From: Candidatus Gastranaerophilales bacterium
GTDB lineage: Bacteria; Cyanobacteriota; Vampirovibrionia; Gastranaerophilales; JAILCC01
Length of the DNA stretch: 16,319 nucleotides
Assembly: GCA_024408745.1 (NCBI GenBank)
Contig: JAKSUS010000004.1
Coordinates: forward strand, 1-16,319
Direction: 5' to 3'
Shown here: in pieces, positions 1 through 6,275 of the stretch
Position numbering within the stretch: position 1 is the stretch's first letter
Layout: each line of letters opens with the position of its first letter
Translations under genes and position numbers: made by a program
Notes under the pieces: generated by a model
The model's database searches: none
Told to the model about the DNA's origin: nothing
What the model saw: only the letters and a program-made list of their open reading frames with translations

Positions 1-323
1 CTATTGAACCATTAAGAGCTGATAAAAAAGTCGGAAGTTCTTTAGAGGTTGCAGTTTATTTATCAGTTGAAAATGAAAAAATTGCAAACTATTTAAAATC
101 AAGTGAAAAAGATTTATCAGATATATTTATTACTTCTCAGGCATTTATTGACGGAACGCCTGAAAAAGAAGTTCTTAATACTTTTGAAGAAGACGGAATA
201 AAAGTTCAGGTTACAAAAGCATTAGGCGAAAAATGTGAAAGATGTTGGAAATACAGAATTTTAGACAAAAACTCAAAACATCCTACAATTTGTGATGATT
301 GCCAAGAAGCAATTGAAGAATAA
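1..323 (+). CDS. ileS: Isoleucine-tRNA ligase, C-terminal fragment
   Basis: This is the last 106 codons of a gene that begins before the window. IleRS charges tRNA-Ile with isoleucine in the cytoplasm. The fragment opens with a segment of the IEPLRADKKVGSSLEV type, typical of the IleRS region after the anticodon-binding domain. It ends with the bacterial IleRS zinc finger: a Cys-x2-Cys-Trp pair (GEKCERCWKY) and, about 17 residues later, a second Cys-x2-Cys pair (CDDC), just before the TAA at 321-323. The reading frame is fully open to position 3. Its 3' end faces the sigma-factor gene across a shared terminator. Identification is secure from the zinc finger and the IGSSLEA-like motif, although the catalytic HIGH and KMSKS motifs lie outside the window. 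Confidence 0.95.
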   Translation, partial: IEPLRADKKVGSSLEVAVYLSVENEKIANYLKSSEKDLSDIFITSQAFIDGTPEKEVLNTFEEDGIKVQVTKALGEKCERCWKYRILDKNSKHPTICDDCQEAIEE

Positions 324-330
324 TTTTATA

Positions 331-364
331 AAAAACATAGTGTAAAATTTTGCACTATGTTTTT
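331..364. terminator. Bidirectional intrinsic terminator between ileS and the sigma gene
   Basis: A perfect 12-bp inverted repeat (331-342 pairs with 353-364) encloses a 10-base loop. The arms are A-rich on the left and T-rich on the right, so each strand ends its hairpin in a U-run. It lies 7 bases after the ileS stop and 5 bases beyond the sigma-factor stop, so it can serve both convergent genes. Confidence 0.85.
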
Positions 365-369
365 TATGC

Positions 370-1395
370 TTAATTTGAATCCAAAAAGTTCTTTAAGCCT
401 TTATTCTCTGTATTGTTTTTGCAAAGCTTTTTCAACTTACAAATTGCTCTGTTTTCAATTTGTCTTACACGTTCTCTTGAAACGTTATATTTTGCACCGA
501 TTTCTTCTAAAGTTTTCTTCTTGCCGTCATCATCAAGACCGTAACGCATAATTACAATATCACGTTCTTTTTGGCTTAATTGACCTAACATGTCTTTTAC
601 TTTATCAATTAAATTATCTGTCGTAACCTGCGCATCAGGAGCAACAGAAGCCTCATCAATTAAAACGTCTTCAATTTTTGCATTTTCTTCTTTTGTATTT
701 ATCGGAGTTTCTAAACTTATTGTTCCTTGCGCAATACGAATTACATATCTTAATTTTGATAAAGACATGTCTAATTTTTCCGCAATTTCTTCTTTTGTCG
801 GATTTCTGTGTAGCGAAATTTTTAATTCTCTTGTCGCTTTTTTGATTTTTCCTAAAGTTTCAATCATGTGAACAGGAAGACGAATCGTTCTTGACTTGTC
901 TGCGATACCTCTTGTAATCGCCTGCTGAATCCACCATGTTGCATAAGTTGAAAACTTATAACCTTTTGAGTAATCAAATTTTTCAGCCGCTTTAATTAAG
1001 CCGACATTACCTTCCTGAATTAAATCAAGAAAAGTTAAACCTCTGCCGATATATTTTTTTGCAATACTTACAACAAGTCGTAAATTTGCATTAACTAATA
1101 TATCTTTTGCCTTTTCGTCATTATCTTCTTTTATTTTTTTAGCAATTTCAAGTTCTTCTTCATGCGAAAGCAAAGGGATTTTACCTATTTGTTGCAAATA
1201 GACTTTTACGGAGTCATCAGTTGCTTTTAGTTCTCTTGCGATTTCATTGTTTTCATCATCTTCTTCATTAGTTTCATCTTCAACGAAACTTTCAAAGTCG
1301 ATATCCGCATCCGTAACTTCGTTTTCTTCTTCTGTATATTTTGAGTTTATTTTTTCATCATCCGACATGGAAATTGCCAATCCTTTTTTGGACAT
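370..1395 (-). CDS. rpoD: RNA polymerase sigma factor, RpoD/SigA family
   Basis: This 341-residue sigma-70 protein directs core RNA polymerase to -35/-10 promoters. After an acidic, low-complexity N-terminus (about 11-56) come region 1.2 (about 58-92, DSVKVYLQQIGKIPLLSHEE), region 2 (about 100-170, with NLRLVVSIAKKY, DLIQEGNVGLIKA and the -10-reading YATWWIQQAI), region 3 (about 180-255) and region 4 (about 268-325, with the helix-turn-helix TLEEIGAKYNVSRERVRQIE). Region 1.1 is replaced by the short acidic stretch, and the non-conserved insert of proteobacterial RpoD is absent, as in Firmicute and cyanobacterial SigA. The ATG at 1395 follows a GGAGAAG-type ribosome site; Met11 is a weaker alternative. 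It lies 68 bases downstream of rlmB on the same strand. Whether it is the principal sigma or a group 2 paralogue cannot be settled here, but the full set of regions favours the principal one. Confidence 0.93.
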   Translation of the reverse strand: MSKKGLAISMSDDEKINSKYTEEENEVTDADIDFESFVEDETNEEDDENNEIARELKATDDSVKVYLQQIGKIPLLSHEEELEIAKKIKEDNDEKAKDILVNANLRLVVSIAKKYIGRGLTFLDLIQEGNVGLIKAAEKFDYSKGYKFSTYATWWIQQAITRGIADKSRTIRLPVHMIETLGKIKKATRELKISLHRNPTKEEIAEKLDMSLSKLRYVIRIAQGTISLETPINTKEENAKIEDVLIDEASVAPDAQVTTDNLIDKVKDMLGQLSQKERDIVIMRYGLDDDGKKKTLEEIGAKYNVSRERVRQIENRAICKLKKLCKNNTENKGLKNFLDSN

Positions 1396-1463
1396 TTTTA
1401 CTTCTCCCTTTTATTTTATTACAATTGTCAATAAGTTGTCATACATTTTTTTGATGATTTTTT

Positions 1464-2210
1464 CTAAACTCCCTGCTGCCTCAAAAACTCAAACATTAAA
1501 ATACTTGCTGCGTTTGACACATTTAATGAATTAAAATCTCCTTTCATATTTATTTTTATGTTCAAATCGCATTTTTCTTTTGTTAATTTACTTACGCCCT
1601 GGTTTTCACCACCCATAACAAAAAGTGTATTTGTATTATATTTTACTGATGTATAACTTTCCGCACCATCTGCCTCTGCTGCATAAGCCCAAAAGCCATG
1701 CTCTTTTAATAAATCTATTGCATTGTTCAAATTCGTAACCTGCACAATTGGAATAAGTGAAACTGCTCCCGCACTACATTTTTCAACGGTTGAAGTTACT
1801 AAACTTGCATTCCTTTTAGGAATAATAACCGCATCTGCACCTGCACATTTTGCAGTTCTTATTATTGCACCTAAATTGTGAGGATCCTGAACTCCGTCAA
1901 GCATGATTATTAATGAATTTTCTTCTTTGTCCTTTATATTCTCCAAAACATCATCCAAATCAGCATATTGAATCGGTGAAATATAGGCAATAACTCCCTG
2001 ATGAACCTGAGTTGTTATTGTTGATAATCTTTCTTTCGGAACATATTGAATAGGGATTTTATTATCAATCGCTAATTTTATAATATTTGAAACCTTATTA
2101 TCTTTTTTTATATTTTGTGAAATCAAAATTTTATTTATCCTTGTGGCTCTGTCGGAATTTAAAATACCTTCAACGGCATTTCTTCCGTAAACAATATCAC
2201 TATTTTCCAT
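1464..2210 (-). CDS. rlmB: 23S rRNA 2'-O-methyltransferase, TrmH/RlmB (SpoU) family
   Basis: This 248-residue SPOUT-class methyltransferase is predicted to 2'-O-methylate a ribose in 23S rRNA (G2251 in the E. coli enzyme) using S-adenosylmethionine. An N-terminal SpoU substrate-binding domain (about 5-78, starting VYGRNAVEGIL) is followed by the knotted catalytic domain. All three family motifs are present: motif 1 DPHNLGAIIRT (109-119, with the catalytic Arg), motif 2 FVMGGENQGVS (197-207) and motif 3 around FNSLNVSNAASILMFE (226-241). The length is normal. The ATG at 2210 has an AGGA site 7 bases upstream. It precedes the sigma-factor gene on the same strand and probably shares transcripts with it. 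The target nucleotide is inferred from family membership; a tRNA-modifying TrmH paralogue is the main alternative. Confidence 0.9.
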   Translation of the reverse strand: MENSDIVYGRNAVEGILNSDRATRINKILISQNIKKDNKVSNIIKLAIDNKIPIQYVPKERLSTITTQVHQGVIAYISPIQYADLDDVLENIKDKEENSLIIMLDGVQDPHNLGAIIRTAKCAGADAVIIPKRNASLVTSTVEKCSAGAVSLIPIVQVTNLNNAIDLLKEHGFWAYAAEADGAESYTSVKYNTNTLFVMGGENQGVSKLTKEKCDLNIKINMKGDFNSLNVSNAASILMFEFLRQQGV

Positions 2211-2418
2211 AATTTTTCCTCGTTATTTCTGTTTATTTATATTCTATAACGAGATATTCAAAAAATATAGTAAAGAAAAATTTCTGACAATTGGAAAGGT
2301 GTTTTCCTGCTGACCTATTTTTTACATTTTTGTAAATAATTTAATTATTTTTTAAATAAATAACAAATTTTTTATTTACGGTTATTAATATAAGAGAAGC
2401 AAAAGAAAGGGAAAAAAC
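2211..2418. promoter_or_regulatory. Divergent intergenic region with an operator-like palindrome
   Basis: This 208-base, very AT-rich region separates rlmB (-) from the small unknown gene (+), so it must hold promoters in both directions. I see no convincing -35/-10 pair. The visible structure is a perfect inverted repeat TTTACA-N4-TGTAAA at 2321-2336 and a weaker GGAAA/TTTCC repeat at 2293-2306. An AAAGGG ribosome site lies just before the ATG at 2419. Confidence 0.4.
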
Positions 2419-2727
2419 ATGGTAGAAAGTCCGACATCAGCATACACAGTAATAAAAAACACACAACCGAATCATATAGGTATTTATTATAATGATAAAA
2501 AAATACATGATGAAGAAAGAGTATATATGTTTAATCCTGACGGAAGCGCTTCAGTACAGTCATGCGCCTGGGGATTTAAATCAAAATGTCCTGTCGGAAC
2601 TTTCAGTGATTTATTATTAAAATTACCAAACACAAAAGAACTAAATTCTGAAATCGCAAAAAAATTAGCAAGAGCTTACGATAAATACGCAAGAGAAAAT
2701 GCTGACAAATTGGAAATTATAGTTTAA
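2419..2727 (+). CDS. Small protein of unknown function (102 aa)
   Basis: I do not recognise this protein. It is soluble-looking, with no signal peptide or membrane segment. The N-terminal half reads as short beta strands (about 8-48, including HIGIYYNDKKI and RVYMFNPDGSASV). A compact CAWGFKSKC segment with cysteines at 49 and 57 follows. The last third (about 62-98) is predicted to be helical and charged. It is supported as a real gene by an AAAGGG ribosome site 6 bases before the ATG, codon use like its neighbours, and an intact frame in an otherwise non-coding stretch. It stands alone: rlmB diverges from it, and a promoter for the following tRNA begins 9 bases after its stop. The two cysteines could bind metal or form a disulfide, but nothing shows this directly. 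Confidence 0.75.
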   Translation: MVESPTSAYTVIKNTQPNHIGIYYNDKKIHDEERVYMFNPDGSASVQSCAWGFKSKCPVGTFSDLLLKLPNTKELNSEIAKKLARAYDKYARENADKLEIIV

Positions 2728-2735
2728 TAAAAGTA

Positions 2736-2764
2736 TTTACAAGAGCGAAATGTTTATATAAAAT
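2736..2764 (+). promoter_or_regulatory. Sigma-70 promoter of tRNA-Ser (and probably the symporter)
   Basis: A -35 box TTTACA (2736-2741) and a -10 box TAAAAT (2759-2764) are separated by exactly 17 bases, each one mismatch from consensus. The predicted start, near 2771, leaves a leader of about 9 bases before the tRNA. Confidence 0.75.
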
Positions 2765-2779
2765 AGATATTACCAATAA

Positions 2780-2866
2780 GGAGAGGTGTCCGAGTGGTTT
2801 AAGGTGCAAACCTGGAACGTTTGTGTGGGGGCAACTTCACCGAGGGTTCGAATCCCTCCCTCTCCG
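2780..2866 (+). tRNA. tRNA-Ser (anticodon GGA)
   Basis: This 87-base class II tRNA folds cleanly. The acceptor stem is GGAGAGG (2780-2786) with CCTCTCC (2859-2865), followed by discriminator G at 2866. The anticodon stem CAAAC/GTTTG (2807-2811, 2819-2823) holds the loop CTGGAAC with anticodon GGA at 2814-2816, which reads UCC and UCU. A long variable arm (about 2824-2840), as expected for tRNA-Ser, precedes the T arm GAGGG-TTCGAAT-CCCTC (2842-2858). CCA is not encoded and must be added by CCA-adding enzyme. It has its own promoter, and no terminator is visible before the downstream symporter gene. Confidence 0.96.
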
Positions 2867-2897
2867 GATTATTCAAGCAATATGTTTAATTACATTT

Positions 2898-3830
2898 ATG
2901 ACTACTCTCATTTTTTTAAGCAAAATAATTGAAAAATACATGGCAATTATAATTTTAATAATTGCACTATTAGCATTATTTATTCCTCAAGATTTTTTGT
3001 GGATTGAAATAAATTGGATAAATTATCTGCTTATGTTTATTATGTTCGGAATGGGAATGGTTTTAAAAGCAGATGATTTCAAAATGGTTTTTTCTAACCC
3101 TAAAGATGTTTTAATCGGAACTATGGCACAATTTATACTAATGCCCTTATTAGCTTTTGCTTTAGGGAAAATTTTCAATTTGGATACTGCATTGTTTATC
3201 GGGTTAATATTAGTAGGAGCTTGCCCCGGCGGAACGGCAAGTAACGTAATAACTTATCTTGCAAAAGGGAACTTAGCTTTATCCGTAAGTATTACCGCTT
3301 TTAATACTCTTTTAGCACCTATCGTAACTCCTTTTATAATCTATATTTTATTGCATACAGTTATAAAAATACCTGTTTTTAATTTGTTTATTGCAATTAT
3401 AAATATTGTCATACTGCCTGTAATTTTAGGATTAATTACCAAAAAAATATTTGGTAATAAGTTATCGGAAATAATTAAGTTACTTCCCGCATCATCTATA
3501 TTGGCAATAAGTTTGATTGTTGCGAGTATAGTTTCACATAATGCCGATAAAATTATAAATACCGGTTTTATTCTTTTTGCAGTCGTTATATTACATAATA
3601 TTTCAGGATACATTTTCGGGTATATAATAGCAAAACTTACCAATATGAACATTGAAAATTCAAAAGCAATATCAATTGAAGTTGGCATGCAAAATTCCGG
3701 ACTTGCAACATCACTTGCAATAACTTTCTTCTCTGCATTACCGCTTGCCGCATTACCGGGTGCAATATTTTCGGTTTTTCATAACCTGACAGGCTCTGTA
3801 TTGGCTTGGTACTTTTCTAAAAAGAAATAA
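2898..3830 (+). CDS. Bile acid:sodium symporter (BASS) family transporter
   Basis: This is a 310-residue inner-membrane protein with about ten hydrophobic segments, predicted to import an organic anion with sodium. The two family signatures are present: GACPGGTASN (107-116) and EVGMQNSGLA (261-270). Glu261, Gln265 and Gln78 fall at nearly the same numbers as the sodium-site residues I recall for the Neisseria homologue ASBT, so sodium coupling is likely intact. The substrate cannot be read; bile acids, pantoate and other carboxylates are transported by relatives. The start chosen is ATG 2898. The frame stays open upstream into the tRNA, but those codons cannot be coding, and the family N-terminus begins about here. 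No Shine-Dalgarno is visible. It probably depends on the tRNA promoter. Its stop directly abuts the stop of the convergent kinase gene. Confidence 0.9.
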   Translation: MTTLIFLSKIIEKYMAIIILIIALLALFIPQDFLWIEINWINYLLMFIMFGMGMVLKADDFKMVFSNPKDVLIGTMAQFILMPLLAFALGKIFNLDTALFIGLILVGACPGGTASNVITYLAKGNLALSVSITAFNTLLAPIVTPFIIYILLHTVIKIPVFNLFIAIINIVILPVILGLITKKIFGNKLSEIIKLLPASSILAISLIVASIVSHNADKIINTGFILFAVVILHNISGYIFGYIIAKLTNMNIENSKAISIEVGMQNSGLATSLAITFFSALPLAALPGAIFSVFHNLTGSVLAWYFSKKK

Positions 3831-4694
3831 TTACAGACAATTTTTAATTGTGTTTTTGATTTTCATAATAACTTCTTTTATATATTTTTCAGTACGAAGC
3901 GCGCTGAGTACGACATCGGCATCTTTTGCATAAGGTCTTAGAGATTGTGTGGCGCCTTCGTTTACAGTGTCAAAAAGCATATCTGCTGCTTTTCCGACTT
4001 TGCCTCTTTCAACCGCTCTTTTATACCATCTTTCTTTAATAACATCACTTGGAGTATGAACGTAAACCGAAACATCCAAAATTTCTTTTATTGTATTTTC
4101 AAGTACAAATAAGCCTTCCGTTAAAATGATTTTTGCAGGTACTTTTTTGATTTTATTCGGAATACTTTCTATTGTAAAAAAGTTATATTCCGGTGTAAAA
4201 ATAACTTCACCTGCTTTAATTTTTTCCAAATCATTTCTTAACAACGGTAAATCTACAGCCTGAGGCTCATCTAAATTAAATCCGCTGTCAAAAAGCGCTT
4301 CATAACTTCCTGCTGCCTTTAATTCTTCTGACGCATCTTTATAATAATTATCGCTGTTAATTAAAGTAGAAAGGCTTCTATGCTTCTCTGAAATACTCAT
4401 ATCTAAAATTTTTGAAGTTAAAGTACTTTTACCTGAAGCAGACTCACCTGAAACTCCGATTACAATCCTTTCTTTAGGGCAACTGACTAATTTATAAGCC
4501 AAGCTCCTTATAAAACCGTGTTTTATATTAATAAAAAGCGGTTGCTCTGATTGCATATCTTCATCAATAATTGTTTTTAAATTTTTTTCAATATGGTGCG
4601 CAAGATAGATATTATTGGTTTCTTCGTTAAAAACAGGAGCATTATAACTCAATTCTTCCGTTTTTATATTTTCTTCCAATTGTATATTGACCAT
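3831..4694 (-). CDS. Uridine kinase-like P-loop kinase
   Basis: This is a 287-residue member of the phosphoribulokinase/uridine kinase family. From the chosen start, the P-loop is GESASGKST (83-91), followed by the substrate-binding DNYYKD (115-120), DEPQAVD (142-148, the equivalent of uridine kinase's DHPDAFD), TEGLFVLE (192-199), and the lid-type ERWYKRAVERGK (221-232). Typical uridine kinases are about 210 residues with the P-loop near residue 15; here about 75 extra residues precede it. The likely reaction is NTP-dependent phosphorylation of uridine/cytidine, but another small substrate is possible. The start is ATG 4694, because AGAGG sits 6 bases upstream; an in-frame ATG at 4712 has a poorer site. 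Two TATAAT hexamers lie upstream (4769-4774, 4788-4793) without clear -35 partners, so it may have its own promoter. It converges on the symporter gene with no gap. Confidence 0.8.
   Translation of the reverse strand: MVNIQLEENIKTEELSYNAPVFNEETNNIYLAHHIEKNLKTIIDEDMQSEQPLFINIKHGFIRSLAYKLVSCPKERIVIGVSGESASGKSTLTSKILDMSISEKHRSLSTLINSDNYYKDASEELKAAGSYEALFDSGFNLDEPQAVDLPLLRNDLEKIKAGEVIFTPEYNFFTIESIPNKIKKVPAKIILTEGLFVLENTIKEILDVSVYVHTPSDVIKERWYKRAVERGKVGKAADMLFDTVNEGATQSLRPYAKDADVVLSALRTEKYIKEVIMKIKNTIKNCL
3837..3857 (+). terminator. Weak candidate terminator after the symporter gene
   Basis: A short inverted repeat ACAATT-TTT-AATTGT (3837-3851) is followed by a T-run (3853-3857). It starts 6 bases after the symporter stop and lies inside the 3' end of the opposing kinase gene. 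The stem is only 6 bp and AT-rich, so this is tentative. Confidence 0.35.
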
Positions 4695-4812
4695 TAATAC
4701 CTCTTGTTGCATCCAAACCTACCATTTAAAAATATACTAAAAATAATTACTGTTGTATATGAAAAAACATTATATTTTTACAAAAATTATTATAATTTCT
4801 TATATTATTTGT

Positions 4813-5607
4813 TCATTTTTTCATAGCCTCTTTTTCTATTGATTTATATGCTGTTTTTATTAAACTTTCTACAAGTTTATCATCACGTTGAATTTTAAAA
4901 CCTGATTTTGTTAAAAATTGATTAGATACTTTATAGGCATCATATTCATTAACTAAGGTATAGTATAAATTTTTAATATAAAAATCTATATCTTCTTGTT
5001 TGTGTGCAGGCTTTGATTTGAATTTGTTAATATATCCTGCTAATAATTCTTTAATTTCATTTCTTATTTGCGGTAATTTTTTGTATACTTCACTTGTTTT
5101 TTTATTTAAATTATCCGTAAAAATGGCAGCCTCTATGTATATTCTTGTTATTAGTTGCGAAGATTCTTTCTTGGTAATAGCATATATGGAATGAAAGTTT
5201 CTTTCACCACGTTTTGCGGCATATCTGTTAATCATTGTGTTCCTGCTCATTTCAGCATCAAGTTCCTGACAGGCATGAGTTAACTCATGTATTACTGTAA
5301 CTAAAAAATCATTTAAAGCATTTTTCTTTTTCAAATTCCTTTTAAGAATATAAATCGCAAACTCATATGGCTGAAAAACCCCGGCTGAAGCAAATTTAGC
5401 TTTTTCCCAGTAATGAATTTTCATATACGGGAAAAACTTTTTAATTATTTCATTTGTATGCTTATAAGTGAAATTTGGATTTTTTTCTGCTTCTTTTACA
5501 AATTTATCGCATATAGCCATGCTTCTGTAAATCACATCAGCACGAGATGAAAATTTTACAGAATTGTTGTTTTGAATATTTTGCAGATTACAAGAATATA
5601 TTTTCAT
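4813..5607 (-). CDS. Unknown protein with HExxH zinc-metalloprotease motif (264 aa)
   Basis: I do not recognise a named family. The central motif VIHELTHACQE (105-115) contains HELTH at 107-111, the signature of zincin metallopeptidases. A glutamate in VNEYDAYK (Glu221, about 110 residues later) is a plausible third zinc ligand of the gluzincin type. The rest is mostly charged helix, with no transmembrane segment and no standard signal peptide. The N-terminus carries a short Asn-rich leader ending VKFSSR (17-22), of a kind I associate with small proteins of gut Melainabacteria; that link is memory-based and weak. The ATG at 5607 lacks a good Shine-Dalgarno and is buried in an 11-bp inverted repeat. 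It is the last gene of the run that begins with the GH13-like gene, 35 bases after the flavoprotein gene. Proteolytic activity is inferred from the motif only. Confidence 0.7.
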   Translation of the reverse strand: MKIYSCNLQNIQNNNSVKFSSRADVIYRSMAICDKFVKEAEKNPNFTYKHTNEIIKKFFPYMKIHYWEKAKFASAGVFQPYEFAIYILKRNLKKKNALNDFLVTVIHELTHACQELDAEMSRNTMINRYAAKRGERNFHSIYAITKKESSQLITRIYIEAAIFTDNLNKKTSEVYKKLPQIRNEIKELLAGYINKFKSKPAHKQEDIDFYIKNLYYTLVNEYDAYKVSNQFLTKSGFKIQRDDKLVESLIKTAYKSIEKEAMKK

Positions 5608-5631
5608 ATTTTTATTAATTATGAAAATATA
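5597..5631 (-). promoter_or_regulatory. Inverted repeat enclosing the start codon of the HExxH gene
   Basis: A perfect 11-bp inverted repeat (5597-5607 with 5621-5631, 13-base loop) has the ATG start codon (5605-5607) inside one arm. In the mRNA this hairpin would occlude initiation. No U-run follows on the minus strand, so it does not look like a terminator. Confidence 0.5.
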
Positions 5632-5642
5632 ATTTTTTGTTA

Positions 5643-6263
5643 TTATCTGATGAAATTCGTCATAATTTTGTCTTCTTTTTTAGGTTCAATGCCTGCATTT
5701 TTAGACAATTCAAAAGACTTCAACATCCATGTCATATTTTGACCGATTATGCGCATAATTTGTAAACCTTCCAAATCCTGTTTAACTTCATCAGGCTTGT
5801 TTCCATGAACCATATTCCAATAATTTGAGGGAACTATCGGCATATTATTAATTAAAAAGTGTTTATTTATAACGTCTAATGATGCGGTTGTTCCTGCTCT
5901 TCTTGCTGAAACTATTGCACAAGCAGGTTTATATGCAAAGTTATTGCCGCCTGCAAAAAACAATCTGTCCATTAAAGATAAAATTCTTCCGCTCGGGTGA
6001 GCATAATAAACAGGACTGCCGAAAACAAACCCGTCTGCCATTTTTGCTTTTTCAATTATTTCATTAACCATATCATCATTAAATACGCATTTTCCTGTTG
6101 TTCTGCAAGCTCTGCAACCGATACAATCCCTAATTGCATCTTTTCCTACTTGAATTATTTCTGTTTCAATATTATTTTCATTTAAAACTTTTTCTATTTC
6201 CGATAATGCCGTAAAAGTACAACCGTTTTCGTTAGAGCTACCGTTAAACAATAAAACTTTCAT
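5643..6263 (-). CDS. NAD(P)H-dependent oxidoreductase, iron-sulfur flavoprotein-like
   Basis: This 206-residue flavodoxin-fold protein belongs to the NADPH-dependent FMN reductase family. The N-terminal strand and phosphate loop are MKVLLFNGSSNENGCT (1-16), and the FMN-contacting loop is GSPVYYAHPSG (82-92). A compact cysteine cluster, Cys47-x2-Cys50-x2-Cys53-x5-Cys59, matches the arrangement that binds a 4Fe-4S cluster in archaeal/anaerobe iron-sulfur flavoproteins, which suits electron transfer or oxygen/peroxide detoxification in an anaerobe. The cysteines also occur in relatives without a proven cluster, so the cofactor is inferred. An AAGGAG ribosome site overlaps the stop codon of the upstream ruvB gene, giving a 12-base gap and probable translational coupling. 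Confidence 0.85.
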   Translation of the reverse strand: MKVLLFNGSSNENGCTFTALSEIEKVLNENNIETEIIQVGKDAIRDCIGCRACRTTGKCVFNDDMVNEIIEKAKMADGFVFGSPVYYAHPSGRILSLMDRLFFAGGNNFAYKPACAIVSARRAGTTASLDVINKHFLINNMPIVPSNYWNMVHGNKPDEVKQDLEGLQIMRIIGQNMTWMLKSFELSKNAGIEPKKEDKIMTNFIR

Positions 6264-6275
6264 TACATTTTCTCC

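Noticed and set aside
1420..1445. Direct repeat TATGACAACT/TATTGACAAT (minus strand) as an operator or -35 pair upstream of the sigma gene
   Set aside because: No -10 box lies at a workable distance with room for a leader, and the repeat is short and imperfect.
2823..2897. In-frame extension of the symporter gene back to a GTG inside the tRNA
   Set aside because: These codons lie in the anticodon, variable and T arms of a well-folded tRNA-Ser, and the family N-terminus aligns with the ATG at 2898.
4695..4712. Kinase start at ATG 4712
   Set aside because: The in-frame ATG at 4694 has a better placed AGAGG site; the longer form is possible but less supported.
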